This document shows, in pieces, positions 1 through 7,410 of a stretch of DNA of 22,613 bases (position 1 is the first letter of the stretch; each line of letters begins with the position of its first letter). This stretch comes from Chloroflexi bacterium UBA6019 (GTDB taxonomy: Bacteria > Chloroflexota > Dormibacteria > Dormibacterales > Dormibacteraceae), in NCBI GenBank assembly GCA_002427995.1, contig DIZV01000149.1, forward strand, positions 1 through 22,613, written 5' to 3'. The position numbers and the translations under genes were made by a program. The notes below the pieces were generated by a model, which saw nothing but the letters and a program-made list of their open reading frames with translations, had not been told where the DNA came from and made no database searches.

Positions 1-491
1 AGGCCCAGGTTGCCTTCCTGGATGAGGTCGAGGAGGGGCATCCCGCTGCCGAGGTACTTCTTGGCGATCGAGACCACCAGGCGAAGGTTCGCCTCGATCA
101 TGTGGCTCTTCGCCTCCATCGAGCCGACCTCGATCCGCTTGGCCAGCTCGACCTCCTGGGGCGCGGTCAGGAGCGCCACATGGCCGATCTCCTTCAGGTA
201 CATCCGGACCGGGTCGTCGAGCGCCCGGCCGTCCTCCAGATCGGTGGTCTCGACCGCGACCGAGGCGGTGTCGTCGTCCTCCTCCTCGTCGGCGCCGATG
301 ACGATGCCGATCGCGCGGAAGGATTCAAAGACCAGCTCCGCGGTCGCGGGGTCAAGCTCGGGAAAGGCGACCAGGATGTCGGCGGGGTCGAGACGACCCT
401 CCTCCATGCCGGCGAGGATCAGCGTCTCGGCGCGCGCCATCAGCTTCTCGTCAGCGTCCCGTCCGTCGTATTCCTCGATCCTGAGCGCCAC
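1..491 (-). CDS. rpoD: RNA polymerase primary-type sigma factor, N-terminal part (cut by window edge)
   Basis: Sigma-70 family factor that directs RNA polymerase to promoters. Read on the minus strand, the first ~80 residues are acidic and helical with an EEEDDD run, resembling region 1.1. Next comes region 1.2 (DPVRMYLKEIGHVALLT) and the start of region 2 (LRLVVSIAKKYLGSGMPLLD, then LIQEGNLG), which is very characteristic of primary sigma factors. The C-terminal regions 2.3 to 4 lie outside the window. I place the start at GTG 491. AGGAG lies 16 nt upstream, which is long, and an in-frame TTG at 515 is an alternative. The family call is secure. Whether this is the principal or a group 2 sigma factor cannot be decided without the rest. 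Confidence 0.9.
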   Translation of the reverse strand, partial: MALRIEEYDGRDADEKLMARAETLILAGMEEGRLDPADILVAFPELDPATAELVFESFRAIGIVIGADEEEDDDTASVAVETTDLEDGRALDDPVRMYLKEIGHVALLTAPQEVELAKRIEVGSMEAKSHMIEANLRLVVSIAKKYLGSGMPLLDLIQEGNLG

Positions 492-800
492 TGGTCTCTG
501 CTGCTTTCTCCTCAATCCAAGTCCGGCAGAGGCTGGATTGCCCCCTCCCGGCGCCCGCCAACCCGAGCCCTCAACGCCTGGCCTCGCACGTGCGGGCACC
601 TGCCCGGTCGTGAGCTTCCTGTTCCTGTGTTTACCCGAAGGTCCGACTCCCGAAACCAATCGTGGCGACGCCCCGGCAGCGCCGGCGAGTGATCCGAGCC
701 GGTACTCTTTCCCTACATCATTGCTTACACAAAAGGCGGACGGCAATGGATGGGGGTCGGTACCTGACTCGAATTATCCGCTTTCCGGCGCACGGGTAGC
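492..800. other. Intergenic region between rpoD and the ketoreductase gene
   Basis: This gap lies between two divergent genes and must hold both promoters. It is less GC-rich than the genes, especially at 700-780. I find no clear -35/-10 pair for rpoD. A perfect 10-bp palindrome CGCACGTGCG lies at 585-594. A 17-codon ORF (746-799) ends one base before the ATG of the next gene and is discussed as a finding. No RNA gene was recognised. Confidence 0.5.
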
Positions 801-802
801 AT
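797..802 (+). promoter_or_regulatory. Candidate -10 box TAGCAT of the ketoreductase gene
   Basis: TAGCAT overlaps the annotated ATG at 801 and ends 7 nt before an in-frame GTG at 810. This spacing fits a leaderless mRNA beginning at GTG 810. TTATCC at 774-779 sits 17 bp upstream as a weak -35. It is a pattern match only. Confidence 0.3.
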
Positions 803-1592
803 GGAAAACGTGATCGACCCCTCGCAGCTGTTCTCGATCCGCGGCAAGACCGCCGTCGTCAGCGGTGGCTCGCGAGGCATCGGCAAGATGATCGCCGGCG
901 GCTTTGTGGCGGCCGGCGTCCGGGTCTACATCTGCGCCCGGAAGGCAGATGCCTGCGACGCCACCGCCGCCGAGCTGGGCAGGGCCGGCGAATGCGTGTC
1001 GCTACCGGCCGATCTGTCCACACTTGCCGGGGTCAAGGATTTCGCGTCCCGCCTCAGGGAGCGCGAAGGGCGCGTCCACATCCTGGTCAACAACGCCGGC
1101 GCTGCCTGGGGCGCGCCGCTCGAGGAGTACCCCGAGTCGGGCTTCGACAAGGTCCTCGACGTGAACGTCAAAGCCGTCTTCCAGCTGACCCAGCAGCTGC
1201 TACCGCTGCTGCGGTCGGCGGCCACCAAGGAGGATCCAGCCAGGGTGATCAACATCGGCTCCATCGACGGACTCCGGGTTCCCTCGGCCGAGAGCTATGC
1301 CTATTCGGCGAGCAAGGCCGCGGTCCACATGCTGACCCGTCACCTCGCCTCCGCCCTGGTCGGCGACCATATCAACGTGAACGCAATCGCGCCCGGACTC
1401 TTCCCGAGCCGGATGACCGCCTACATGTTCGAGTCGGAGGCGGCCGGCGAGGTCGTCGAGGGCATCCCGATGAAGCGCGCCGGAACCCCGGAGGACATCG
1501 CCGGGACGGCAATCTACCTCTCCTCGCGGGCCTCCGCCTACGTGACCGGGGCGGTGCTGCCGGTCGCCGGCGGACTGGCGACCATCGCTTGA
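801..1592 (+). CDS. RhlG-like short-chain dehydrogenase (3-ketoacyl reductase type)
   Basis: NAD(P)H-dependent short-chain dehydrogenase/reductase of 263 residues, the usual length for classical SDRs. The cofactor motif GGSRGIG is at residues 22-28, NNAG at 97-100, the structural Asn at 122, and the catalytic Ser154, Tyr168 and Lys172 (YSASK) are all present. Stretches such as SRGIGKMIA, YICARKADAC, PARVINIGS and INVNAIAPGLFPSRMT closely recall RhlG of Pseudomonas, an NADPH-dependent beta-ketoacyl reductase linked to hydroxyacyl lipid and PHA metabolism. The substrate here is inferred only. A cytoplasmic enzyme is expected, since no signal or membrane segment is visible. The stop overlaps the start of the lipid kinase gene, so the two are probably co-translated. 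GTG 810 is an alternative start. Confidence 0.85.
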   Translation: MENVIDPSQLFSIRGKTAVVSGGSRGIGKMIAGGFVAAGVRVYICARKADACDATAAELGRAGECVSLPADLSTLAGVKDFASRLREREGRVHILVNNAGAAWGAPLEEYPESGFDKVLDVNVKAVFQLTQQLLPLLRSAATKEDPARVINIGSIDGLRVPSAESYAYSASKAAVHMLTRHLASALVGDHINVNAIAPGLFPSRMTAYMFESEAAGEVVEGIPMKRAGTPEDIAGTAIYLSSRASAYVTGAVLPVAGGLATIA

Positions 1593-2476
1593 GCAAACGC
1601 AAGCCGGCACCCAAGAAGACGCTGGCCAGCAAGCTGCTGATCATCAGTGGCAAGGCGGGGTCCATCACACCGGAGATTGACGCCCAGCTTCGAGAGGCGT
1701 TCATGGACCATGTGATCGTCGAGTTCGACCCCAGCAGCGATTTTCGCAAGCTGATCACCGCCGACGCCCAGGTCGTGGTGGCCGGTGGCGACGGGACGAT
1801 CGGCTTTGTGTCGCGGGCCCTGGTCGACAGCAACCACACGCTCGGCATCCTCTCGCTCGGGACCTACAACAACTTCGCCAAGTCGCTCGGGATGCCGGAG
1901 AACCTGGCAGCGGCGATCAAGGTCATCAAGACGGGCGTCCCCCACCAGATCACGATCGGCCGGGTCAACGGCAAGTCCTTCCTGGAAGCGGCCGCGATCG
2001 GGATGTTCGGCGCTGCGATCGAGCTCGGCGAGGTGGTCAAGGACCATTCCTTCGGCGAGCTCGGCCGCAAGCTCGGCCTCGTGACCGGCGCCAAGCCCTT
2101 CCGCTACGACATCACGGGCGACCTCCAGGGCCACGGGCGCGCCCTCTCGCTCGTCTTCGCCAACACGCCGACGATCGGCGCCGCGATGCCGGTCGCCAAC
2201 GCCACCCCGATCGACCGCTACCTCGAGCTCTCGGTCCACGCCGGCGCCTCGCGGCATGACATCCTCGGCCGCCTCTTCAGCGGCCGGATGCGGACCCCGC
2301 GGGAGGAACCGCTCGAGATGGGCTTCCGCTTCCGGAAGATCACCATCACCACCAAGCCCCAGGTCGAGGTCTACGTCGACAACCAGAAGGCGGGCCGGAC
2401 GCCGGTGACGATCGAGGCCGAGCTCGGCGCACTCAACATCCTGCTGCCGAAGAAGGTCCTCCCGCCCCGGAAGTGA
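1589..2476 (+). CDS. Diacylglycerol kinase-family lipid kinase
   Basis: A 295-residue protein of the DAGK catalytic family (YegS/DgkB/BmrU type), which phosphorylates diacylglycerol or related lipids with ATP. The nucleotide-binding GGDGT is at residues 66-70 (VVVAGGDGT). It is followed by the LSLGTYNNFAKSLGMP segment, equivalent to the family motif GTxNDFAR. The C-terminal beta-sandwich half (YLELSVHAG to the VYVDNQKAGRTP region) is also family-like. Start TTG 1589 overlaps the upstream TGA in TTGA. The open frame continues far upstream, but only as an out-of-frame shadow of the SDR gene. The Lys-rich N-terminus (SKRKPAPKK) may favour membrane contact. Its pairing with a ketoreductase suggests lipid or glycolipid metabolism. 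The true lipid substrate is unknown. Confidence 0.85.
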   Translation: MSKRKPAPKKTLASKLLIISGKAGSITPEIDAQLREAFMDHVIVEFDPSSDFRKLITADAQVVVAGGDGTIGFVSRALVDSNHTLGILSLGTYNNFAKSLGMPENLAAAIKVIKTGVPHQITIGRVNGKSFLEAAAIGMFGAAIELGEVVKDHSFGELGRKLGLVTGAKPFRYDITGDLQGHGRALSLVFANTPTIGAAMPVANATPIDRYLELSVHAGASRHDILGRLFSGRMRTPREEPLEMGFRFRKITITTKPQVEVYVDNQKAGRTPVTIEAELGALNILLPKKVLPPRK

Positions 2477-2498
2477 GCCCGCCGGCGGCGCTGTCCGG

Positions 2499-2678
2499 CT
2501 AGCGACCTCGCCGGTTCTTGATCTCCTTGCGGACCGCGTCGGCAACCTTGGGCAGCTGCGTCTCGATCACCGCCCGGGTGGTTTTGCGCAGTGCCGGAAG
2601 GTGCTTCTCGGCAAGCTTCCTGACGTCCTTCGCCGCCGCCGTGGCGGCCTTACGCAGCTGATCGGTGCTCTCGCTCAT
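2499..2678 (-). CDS. Small charged helical protein, 59 residues, unknown function
   Basis: A 59-residue ORF starting at ATG 2678. It has one of the clearest ribosome binding sites in the window (AGGAGG, 8 nt before the ATG), which overlaps the stop of the upstream hydrolase gene. The protein is rich in Lys, Arg, Ala and Glu, has no Cys, Trp or Gly-rich part except at the end, and reads as one or two amphipathic helices broken near a Pro in HLPALRK. It begins MSESTDQLRK and ends KNRRGR. I do not recognise a family. The strong RBS and operon position make it a likely real gene that an annotation with a length cut-off would miss. Nothing in the sequence supports a specific function. Confidence 0.7.
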   Translation of the reverse strand: MSESTDQLRKAATAAAKDVRKLAEKHLPALRKTTRAVIETQLPKVADAVRKEIKNRRGR

Positions 2679-2690
2679 CTCTCTTCCCTC

Positions 2691-3458
2691 CTAATCGGCG
2701 ATGTGGGTCCGGTAGAACTCGATGGTCCTGGTCCACGAGCGGCAGGCGGCATCGTAGGCCTCATGCTCCGGGTCGAGCCGCGACGCGGCCATGAAGCCGT
2801 GGCCCAGTCCCGGGTAGATCGTGTACTCGAAGTCGACGCCCCCTGCCTTGAGGCCCGTCGCCAGCCGTTCCACATTGTCCATCCCGACCCCGTTGTCCTG
2901 GTCCCCCCAGAAGCCGAGGATCGGCCCCTTCATGTGGCCGGTCAGGTCGAGCGGCGCCGGCGGGTTGCCGGGTACCCCGCCGCCGGCCGGAAAACCGTAG
3001 AAGCAGACGGTCGCGAGATCGTCGCGCAGCGCGGCGAGGTCAAGCACGAAGGTGCCTCCCATGCAGAAGCCGACGGTTCCGATCGGGCCCGCCGCGAAGG
3101 GCTGCAGGTGGAGCCAGTCGATCGCCTGGGAGAGGTCGATCAGCGACTGGTTCTGGCCGAGGTGCTCGCGCCGAGCCAGCGCCGCCTCGCGGGTCGGTTC
3201 GGCGAGCGGGCCCTGGCGAAAGAAGTACTCGGGCAGCAACACGGTGAAACCGGCAAGGGCGAGGCGCCCGGCGAGGTCTTCGTAGAAGGGGCTCCGACCG
3301 AAAATGTCCGGCACCACCAACACGCCCGCCCCGGCCCCGGTCTCGGGCCGGCAGAGGAGGGCGGGCATCTGCTCGCGGTTGCCGATCAGCGGCACCTGGA
3401 CCTCGAGCCGCACGACGCCGGGCGCTGTGTGACCTTCAAGAACTTCGGGATGGCACAT
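2691..3458 (-). CDS. Dienelactone hydrolase-family protein
   Basis: A 255-residue cytoplasmic alpha/beta hydrolase of the dienelactone hydrolase family. The nucleophile is a Cys in the elbow GFCMGG (Cys132), as in true dienelactone hydrolases rather than the Ser of most esterases. The acid is probably Asp188 in GDQD, and the base is the His in GLGHGF near residue 220. The N-terminal VLVVPDIFGRSPF and AGFTVLLPEYFF segments are also typical. It could hydrolyse dienelactones from aromatic degradation, but many homologues have unknown ester or lactone substrates and no aromatic-pathway genes adjoin it. It precedes the 59-residue gene by 12 bp, so the two form an operon. The start could also be GTG 3413, just before the conserved domain. 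Confidence 0.88.
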   Translation of the reverse strand: MCHPEVLEGHTAPGVVRLEVQVPLIGNREQMPALLCRPETGAGAGVLVVPDIFGRSPFYEDLAGRLALAGFTVLLPEYFFRQGPLAEPTREAALARREHLGQNQSLIDLSQAIDWLHLQPFAAGPIGTVGFCMGGTFVLDLAALRDDLATVCFYGFPAGGGVPGNPPAPLDLTGHMKGPILGFWGDQDNGVGMDNVERLATGLKAGGVDFEYTIYPGLGHGFMAASRLDPEHEAYDAACRSWTRTIEFYRTHIAD

Positions 3459-3470
3459 GGGGAATTTCGC

Positions 3471-3497
3471 ATCCTATTGTGGCGGCCGGGCACAATA
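3471..3497. promoter_or_regulatory. Divergent promoter region with inverted repeat TATTGTG-N9-CACAATA
   Basis: The perfect 7-bp arms lie at 3475-3481 and 3491-3497 between the divergent hydrolase and ABC-F genes. CACAAT at 3491-3496 is a possible plus-strand -10, 9 nt before GTG 3506. TAGGAT read on the minus strand at 3476-3471 is a possible -10, 12 nt before ATG 3458. A dimeric regulator bound here could control both genes. This is pattern evidence only. Confidence 0.4.
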
Positions 3498-3505
3498 CCC
3501 ATGCC

Positions 3506-5095
3506 GTGCTCCAAGCAACCGATCTCACTGTGGAAGTCGCCGCGCACGCCGTCGTCAAGGACGGCAGCTTCCTCCTGCGCGACGGCGACAAGGTCGGGCT
3601 GGTCGGCCGCAACGGCACGGGCAAGACCAGCCTCCTCAAGGTGCTCGCCGGCGACGTCCAGCCGGCGGGCGGCGTCCTGCTCCGGCGCGGCACACTCGGC
3701 TATGTCCCCCAGGACCCCCGGCCGGATCCGAAGGCGATCGACGCCACCGCGCTGACCCGGCTCCTCAGCGGCCGGGACCTCGACGGCCAGGCGGTCCGCC
3801 TGGAGGAGGCCCGGCTCGCGCTTGAGACCGATCATTCCGACGAGGCTCTGCATCTGTTCTCCCACGCGGAGGAGGTCTTCCGCGATGCGGGTGGCTACTC
3901 CGGGGAATCGGACGCCCGCAGGATCGCGGCGGGGCTTGGCGTGCAGCCGGACCGGGTCGACCTGCCGCTCCGGGTGCTTTCCGGCGGCGAGCGGCGCCGG
4001 ATCGAGCTCGGCCGGGCTCTGTTCACGGATGCCGGCGTGCTCCTCCTCGACGAGCCCACCAACCATCTCGACAAGGACGCCAAGGAGTGGTTGATGGGTT
4101 TCCTGCGGGGGTTCCGCGGCGCCCTGCTGGTAGTCAGCCACGACCTCGACCTGCTGGACACGGCGATCACCCGCGTCCTCCACCTGGAGGGGGCCAAGCT
4201 CACCGAGTATCGCGGCACCTACACCCAGTACCAGGCGGCCCGGCGGGCCGACGAGAAGCGCACCGCGGCCACCGCCGAGCGGCAGCAGGCGGAGATCACC
4301 CGCCTCCAGACTCTCGCCGACGTGATGCGCCGCCAGACCGCGAAGCGGGCCAAGACGGCAAAGTCGCTGGACAAGCGGATCGATCGGATGCGGGCCGGCG
4401 CTGTCACCGTCCAGCGACGAGGCAAGAAGGTGAGCTTTCGCTTTCCCCCCCCTCCCCATTCAGGGCGGATCGTGCTCCAGGCCAACGGGCTCTCGAAGGG
4501 CTACGGCGGCCCGGCGGTGTTCACCGACGTCACCTTCCAGGTCGAGAAGGGTCAGCGGCTGCTGATCATGGGCTACAACGGTGCCGGCAAGTCGAGCCTG
4601 CTCCGGATCATCGCCGGCACGACGAAGGCGGACGCGGGCAGCTTTAGGACCGGCGTCGGCGTCTCCGTCGGCTACTACGCACAGGAGCACGAGGGCCTCG
4701 ACCCGGCGCGGACCGTGCTCGATCACATGCGGGACGCGTCGGGCGCGGACGACCCCGTCCTGCGCCAGATCGTGGGCATGTTCGGGCTCCACGGCGAGAA
4801 GGCCTTCCAGCCCGCCGGCACGCTCTCCGGAGGCGAGAAGACCAAGCTTGCGCTGGCCCAGATCTGCGCCGGCAAGCACAACCTGCTGATCCTCGACGAG
4901 CCCACCAACAACCTCGACCCACCGTCCCGTGACGGCTTCGCCCAGGCGCTCGCCACCTGGCCCGGGTCGATGGTCGTCGTGAGCCACGACGCCGAGTTCG
5001 TGGAGCGGCTCAACCCGCAGAAGATCCTGCTCATGCCCGAGGGAATCAACGACTACTGGGAGGACGAATTCCTCGAGATGGTCTCGCTGGCGTGA
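3506..5095 (+). CDS. ABC-F family ATPase (ribosome-associated type)
   Basis: A 529-residue protein with two ABC ATPase domains on one chain and no membrane segments, the hallmark of ABC-F proteins that act on the ribosome (Uup/EttA/YbiT-like or antibiotic-resistance members). Domain 1 has Walker A GRNGTGKTS at residues 34-42, signature LSGGERRRIELG and Walker B VLLLDEPTNHLD. A charged linker rich in Arg, Lys and Gln follows. Domain 2 has GYNGAGKSS, LSGGEKTKLALAQ and LLILDEPTNNLDP, and each domain has its VVSHD switch His. I prefer GTG 3506 because it gives the family-like opening LQATDLTVEV and sits 9 nt after a possible -10. GTG 3479 would add nine residues. The gene lies 4 bp before the next one. 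Translation factor versus resistance role cannot be separated by sequence alone. Confidence 0.9.
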   Translation: MLQATDLTVEVAAHAVVKDGSFLLRDGDKVGLVGRNGTGKTSLLKVLAGDVQPAGGVLLRRGTLGYVPQDPRPDPKAIDATALTRLLSGRDLDGQAVRLEEARLALETDHSDEALHLFSHAEEVFRDAGGYSGESDARRIAAGLGVQPDRVDLPLRVLSGGERRRIELGRALFTDAGVLLLDEPTNHLDKDAKEWLMGFLRGFRGALLVVSHDLDLLDTAITRVLHLEGAKLTEYRGTYTQYQAARRADEKRTAATAERQQAEITRLQTLADVMRRQTAKRAKTAKSLDKRIDRMRAGAVTVQRRGKKVSFRFPPPPHSGRIVLQANGLSKGYGGPAVFTDVTFQVEKGQRLLIMGYNGAGKSSLLRIIAGTTKADAGSFRTGVGVSVGYYAQEHEGLDPARTVLDHMRDASGADDPVLRQIVGMFGLHGEKAFQPAGTLSGGEKTKLALAQICAGKHNLLILDEPTNNLDPPSRDGFAQALATWPGSMVVVSHDAEFVERLNPQKILLMPEGINDYWEDEFLEMVSLA

Positions 5096-5099
5096 GCTG

Positions 5100-6554
5100 G
5101 TGCGGCCACAAACCGCGCCGCCGCGGTGCTCAGCAGTTGGTGAGCCGTTGCGCCGAGACGCTTTGAGACGTACGGCGGCGCTGCTGGCGCTGGTTGTATT
5201 CACCGCCTGCACTCAAGGCACCGCCCGCTTCGAGACGAGGCCGGGCGTGGGCGCCTATAGCGGGACCATCGGCGCCGCGACCTACCTCGTCGACATGCCG
5301 GCCCATTGGAACCACACCCTGCTCCTCTACAGCCACGGCTACGCCGCCCCCACCGGCGGCAACCCGGCGTCGGACGCCGGTGACGACACCACCAAGCAGT
5401 GGCTGCTCGACAACGGTTACGCCCTCGCCGGGTCCTCCTACAGCGGGACCGGGTGGGCGGTGGAGGACGCCTTCAAGGATCAGGTCGCGCTCCTCGGGGT
5501 CTTTGCCGGCCGGTTCGGCAAGCCTCGGCGGACGATCGCCTGGGGACATTCGCTGGGCGGCATCATCACCGCCGGCCTGGTCCAGCTCCATCCCGATCTC
5601 TTCTCCGGGGCACTGGCGATGTGCGGCGTTCTCGCCGGGGGCATCGCGAACTGGAACGGAGCGCTCGACCTCGCCTTCGCGACCCAGGCTCTCCTCGACC
5701 CGCAGCTGCGGGTCGTCAGGATCACCGACCCCGGCGCCAACCTGCGCCGGGCAAGGGCCGACTTGACCGCGGCCGAAGCCACGCCCCAGGGCCAGGCGCG
5801 GCTGGCCCTGATCGCCTCTCTCGGCGACCTGCCCGGCTGGTTCAGTCCGCTCGCCCCCGAGCCGCCGGCGGGAGACTTCAGGACGCAGGTGAAGAACCAG
5901 GCCAGCTGGGAGATCTTCGACTCCGCCTACGTCTTCGCCTTCCGCGCCGAGCTCGAGCAGCGGGCGGGCGGCAATCCCTCCTGGAATACCGGTGTGGACT
6001 ACCGCCAGACCTTCGCGGCCGCGCCCGGGCGGGCCGAGGTGGAGGGCCTCTACGGTGCCGCCGGGCTCGACCTGCAGGCCGATCTCGACCGGGTCCAGGC
6101 CAGCCCGCGGATCAGCGCCGACCCCGAGGCGGTCCGCTACCTGGATCGGAACATCAGCTTCGACGGCCGCCTCGCCGTGCCCATGCTGACGCTGCATACG
6201 ACGGGGGACGGCCTGGTCGTGGTCGAGAACGAGGCGGCTTACGCCGACGTCGTGGCCGCCGGCCCGGACGCGACCCAGCTCCGCCAGCTCTATGTCCATC
6301 GGGCAAACCACTGCATCTTCACCCCGGCCGAGCAGATCGCCTCCTTCCAGGTCCTCTTCGACCGGATCGAGAACGGCAGCTGGGGGGCAACCGCGGCTCT
6401 GGCGATGACCGAGCGGGCGGCGGCCCTGGGCGGGAAGTACAACGGCGGCAGCCTGCCCGGCTCGGCGACGCCGATCACAGTCCCGCCTGCCTTCATCGAC
6501 TTCAAGCCGCCAGCCTTCCCGCGCCAGTTCGACAGCCGGAGCGCGAAGCCGTGA
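5100..6554 (+). CDS. Putative secreted lipoprotein alpha/beta hydrolase
   Basis: A large alpha/beta hydrolase. The N-terminus has an Arg-flanked hydrophobic stretch (RRTAALLALVVFTAC) ending in a lipobox-like FTAC, so Cys37 may be lipidated after export. The nucleophile elbow is GHSLGG with Ser151. A likely acid is the Asp in LHTTGDGLV, and a likely base is the His in HRANHCIF near the C-terminal third. Lid-like insertions between these make it longer than typical esterases. The substrate is unknown. Start GTG 5100 gives a long N-terminal extension; TTG 5163 would give a compact 15-residue lipoprotein signal and may be the true start. Neither has a convincing ribosome site. The stop overlaps the start of the SppA-like gene by 4 bp, and the ABC-F gene is just upstream, so the three look like one operon. 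Confidence 0.75.
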   Translation: MRPQTAPPRCSAVGEPLRRDALRRTAALLALVVFTACTQGTARFETRPGVGAYSGTIGAATYLVDMPAHWNHTLLLYSHGYAAPTGGNPASDAGDDTTKQWLLDNGYALAGSSYSGTGWAVEDAFKDQVALLGVFAGRFGKPRRTIAWGHSLGGIITAGLVQLHPDLFSGALAMCGVLAGGIANWNGALDLAFATQALLDPQLRVVRITDPGANLRRARADLTAAEATPQGQARLALIASLGDLPGWFSPLAPEPPAGDFRTQVKNQASWEIFDSAYVFAFRAELEQRAGGNPSWNTGVDYRQTFAAAPGRAEVEGLYGAAGLDLQADLDRVQASPRISADPEAVRYLDRNISFDGRLAVPMLTLHTTGDGLVVVENEAAYADVVAAGPDATQLRQLYVHRANHCIFTPAEQIASFQVLFDRIENGSWGATAALAMTERAAALGGKYNGGSLPGSATPITVPPAFIDFKPPAFPRQFDSRSAKP

Positions 6555-7333
6555 ACCTGCAGTGGGCCCGGCCGATCGCGCTGCTCGCACTCCGCGGGAC
6601 GATCGGCACCGGGGTTCGCGCCGAGCAGTGGGTGCCGCTCCTCGACGCCCTCCGGAAGCGGCGATCGGTGCGGGCCGTGGTCGTCGAGGTCGACTCGCCC
6701 GGCGGCACGGTGGCCGCTTCCGATTACATCTATGGCGCCCTGGCCCGGCTGGCGGCGGAGAAGCCGGTCTTCGCCTTCAGCGGCAATGTCTGCGCCTCCG
6801 GCGGCTACCTGATCGCCGCCGCCGCGCGGCAGCTGGTGGTGCAGCCGGCGGCCGTCGTCGGTTCGATCGGCGTGATCTCGATCCGCCCGCTGGCGGAGGA
6901 GTTCCTGCACCGTTACGGGCTTTCGGTGGGAGTCACCAAGAGCGGCGAGCTGAAGGACGCGGGCGCCTTCTGGCGAAAGCCGACCGAGCGGGAGCAGGAG
7001 AAGGAGCAGGCCCTCGTCGACGAGTACTTCGCGCTCTTCCTGGAGCGCATCGAGGCCGGCCGCAAGATCGCCCCGGCGCGGCTCCGCGAGCTGGCGACGG
7101 GCGAGGTTTACACCGGCCGGCGGGCGGTCGAGCTGGGCCTGGCCGACCGGGTCGGCACCCTCGACGACGCGATCGAGCTGGCCGCCGAGGCGGCGGGAAC
7201 AACCCGACGGACCCGCTGCTACGGCGTCCAGCGCAGCCTCCGCTCCCGCCTGACCAGAGGCCTCGCCGCCGAGCTCGCCGACCAGGTTTCGGAGCGCCTC
7301 CTCGCGGTGCTGGCCTCCGAGCCGCGCTTCTGA
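6551..7333 (+). CDS. SppA-like signal peptide peptidase (S49 family)
   Basis: A 260-residue serine protease of the S49/SppA group, which cleaves leftover signal peptides or other small membrane-associated peptides using a Ser-Lys dyad. VVVEVDSPGGTV at residues 43-54 forms the oxyanion-strand motif. The nucleophile is Ser83 in CASGGYLIA, VGSIGVIS lies at 103-110, and the general-base Lys135 is in KSGELKDAG. The C-terminal VYTGRRAVELGLADRVG segment is typical of the family. Unlike E. coli SppA it is a single-domain short form, and no clear N-terminal membrane anchor is seen, so it may be peripheral or cytoplasmic. GTG 6551 overlaps the upstream stop as GTGA. Its place behind a putative lipoprotein gene is compatible with a role in export housekeeping. 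Confidence 0.88.
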   Translation: MNLQWARPIALLALRGTIGTGVRAEQWVPLLDALRKRRSVRAVVVEVDSPGGTVAASDYIYGALARLAAEKPVFAFSGNVCASGGYLIAAAARQLVVQPAAVVGSIGVISIRPLAEEFLHRYGLSVGVTKSGELKDAGAFWRKPTEREQEKEQALVDEYFALFLERIEAGRKIAPARLRELATGEVYTGRRAVELGLADRVGTLDDAIELAAEAAGTTRRTRCYGVQRSLRSRLTRGLAAELADQVSERLLAVLASEPRF

Positions 7334-7375
7334 TCCCTTCCCGTCAGAGGCATTTTGTCCACAAGTGTCGATATC

Positions 7376-7404
7376 TTGTGCATATCGTGATTCGGTGCTA
7401 CCAT
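7376..7404 (+). promoter_or_regulatory. Promoter TTGTGC-N17-TACCAT with extended -10
   Basis: The -35 TTGTGC is at 7376-7381 and the -10 TACCAT at 7399-7404. The spacer is exactly 17 bp and TGC directly precedes the -10 (extended -10). The start would be near 7411. The region is strikingly AT-rich for this DNA. Two inverted repeats surround the -35: CACAAG-N9-CTTGTG (7360-7380) and CGATAT-N7-ATATCG (7369-7387), both possible operators. Confidence 0.6.
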
Positions 7405-7410
7405 ATGTCC

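Noticed and set aside
10..813. Long plus-strand open frame over the left edge
   Set aside because: It is antisense to the clear RpoD sequence on the minus strand and has low-complexity Ser/Arg-rich translation.
1538..2545. Minus-strand open frame of 335 codons opposite the lipid kinase
   Set aside because: Arg/Glu/Asp-rich shadow of a well-supported kinase with GGDGT; high GC leaves opposite strands open.
5130..6590. Minus-strand open frame of 486 codons opposite the lipoprotein hydrolase
   Set aside because: The plus strand has a GHSLGG triad and lipobox; the antisense translation shows no family features.
7355..7363. Replication origin suggested by the DnaA-box-like nonamer
   Set aside because: Only one box, no cluster, no dnaA/dnaN genes nearby.
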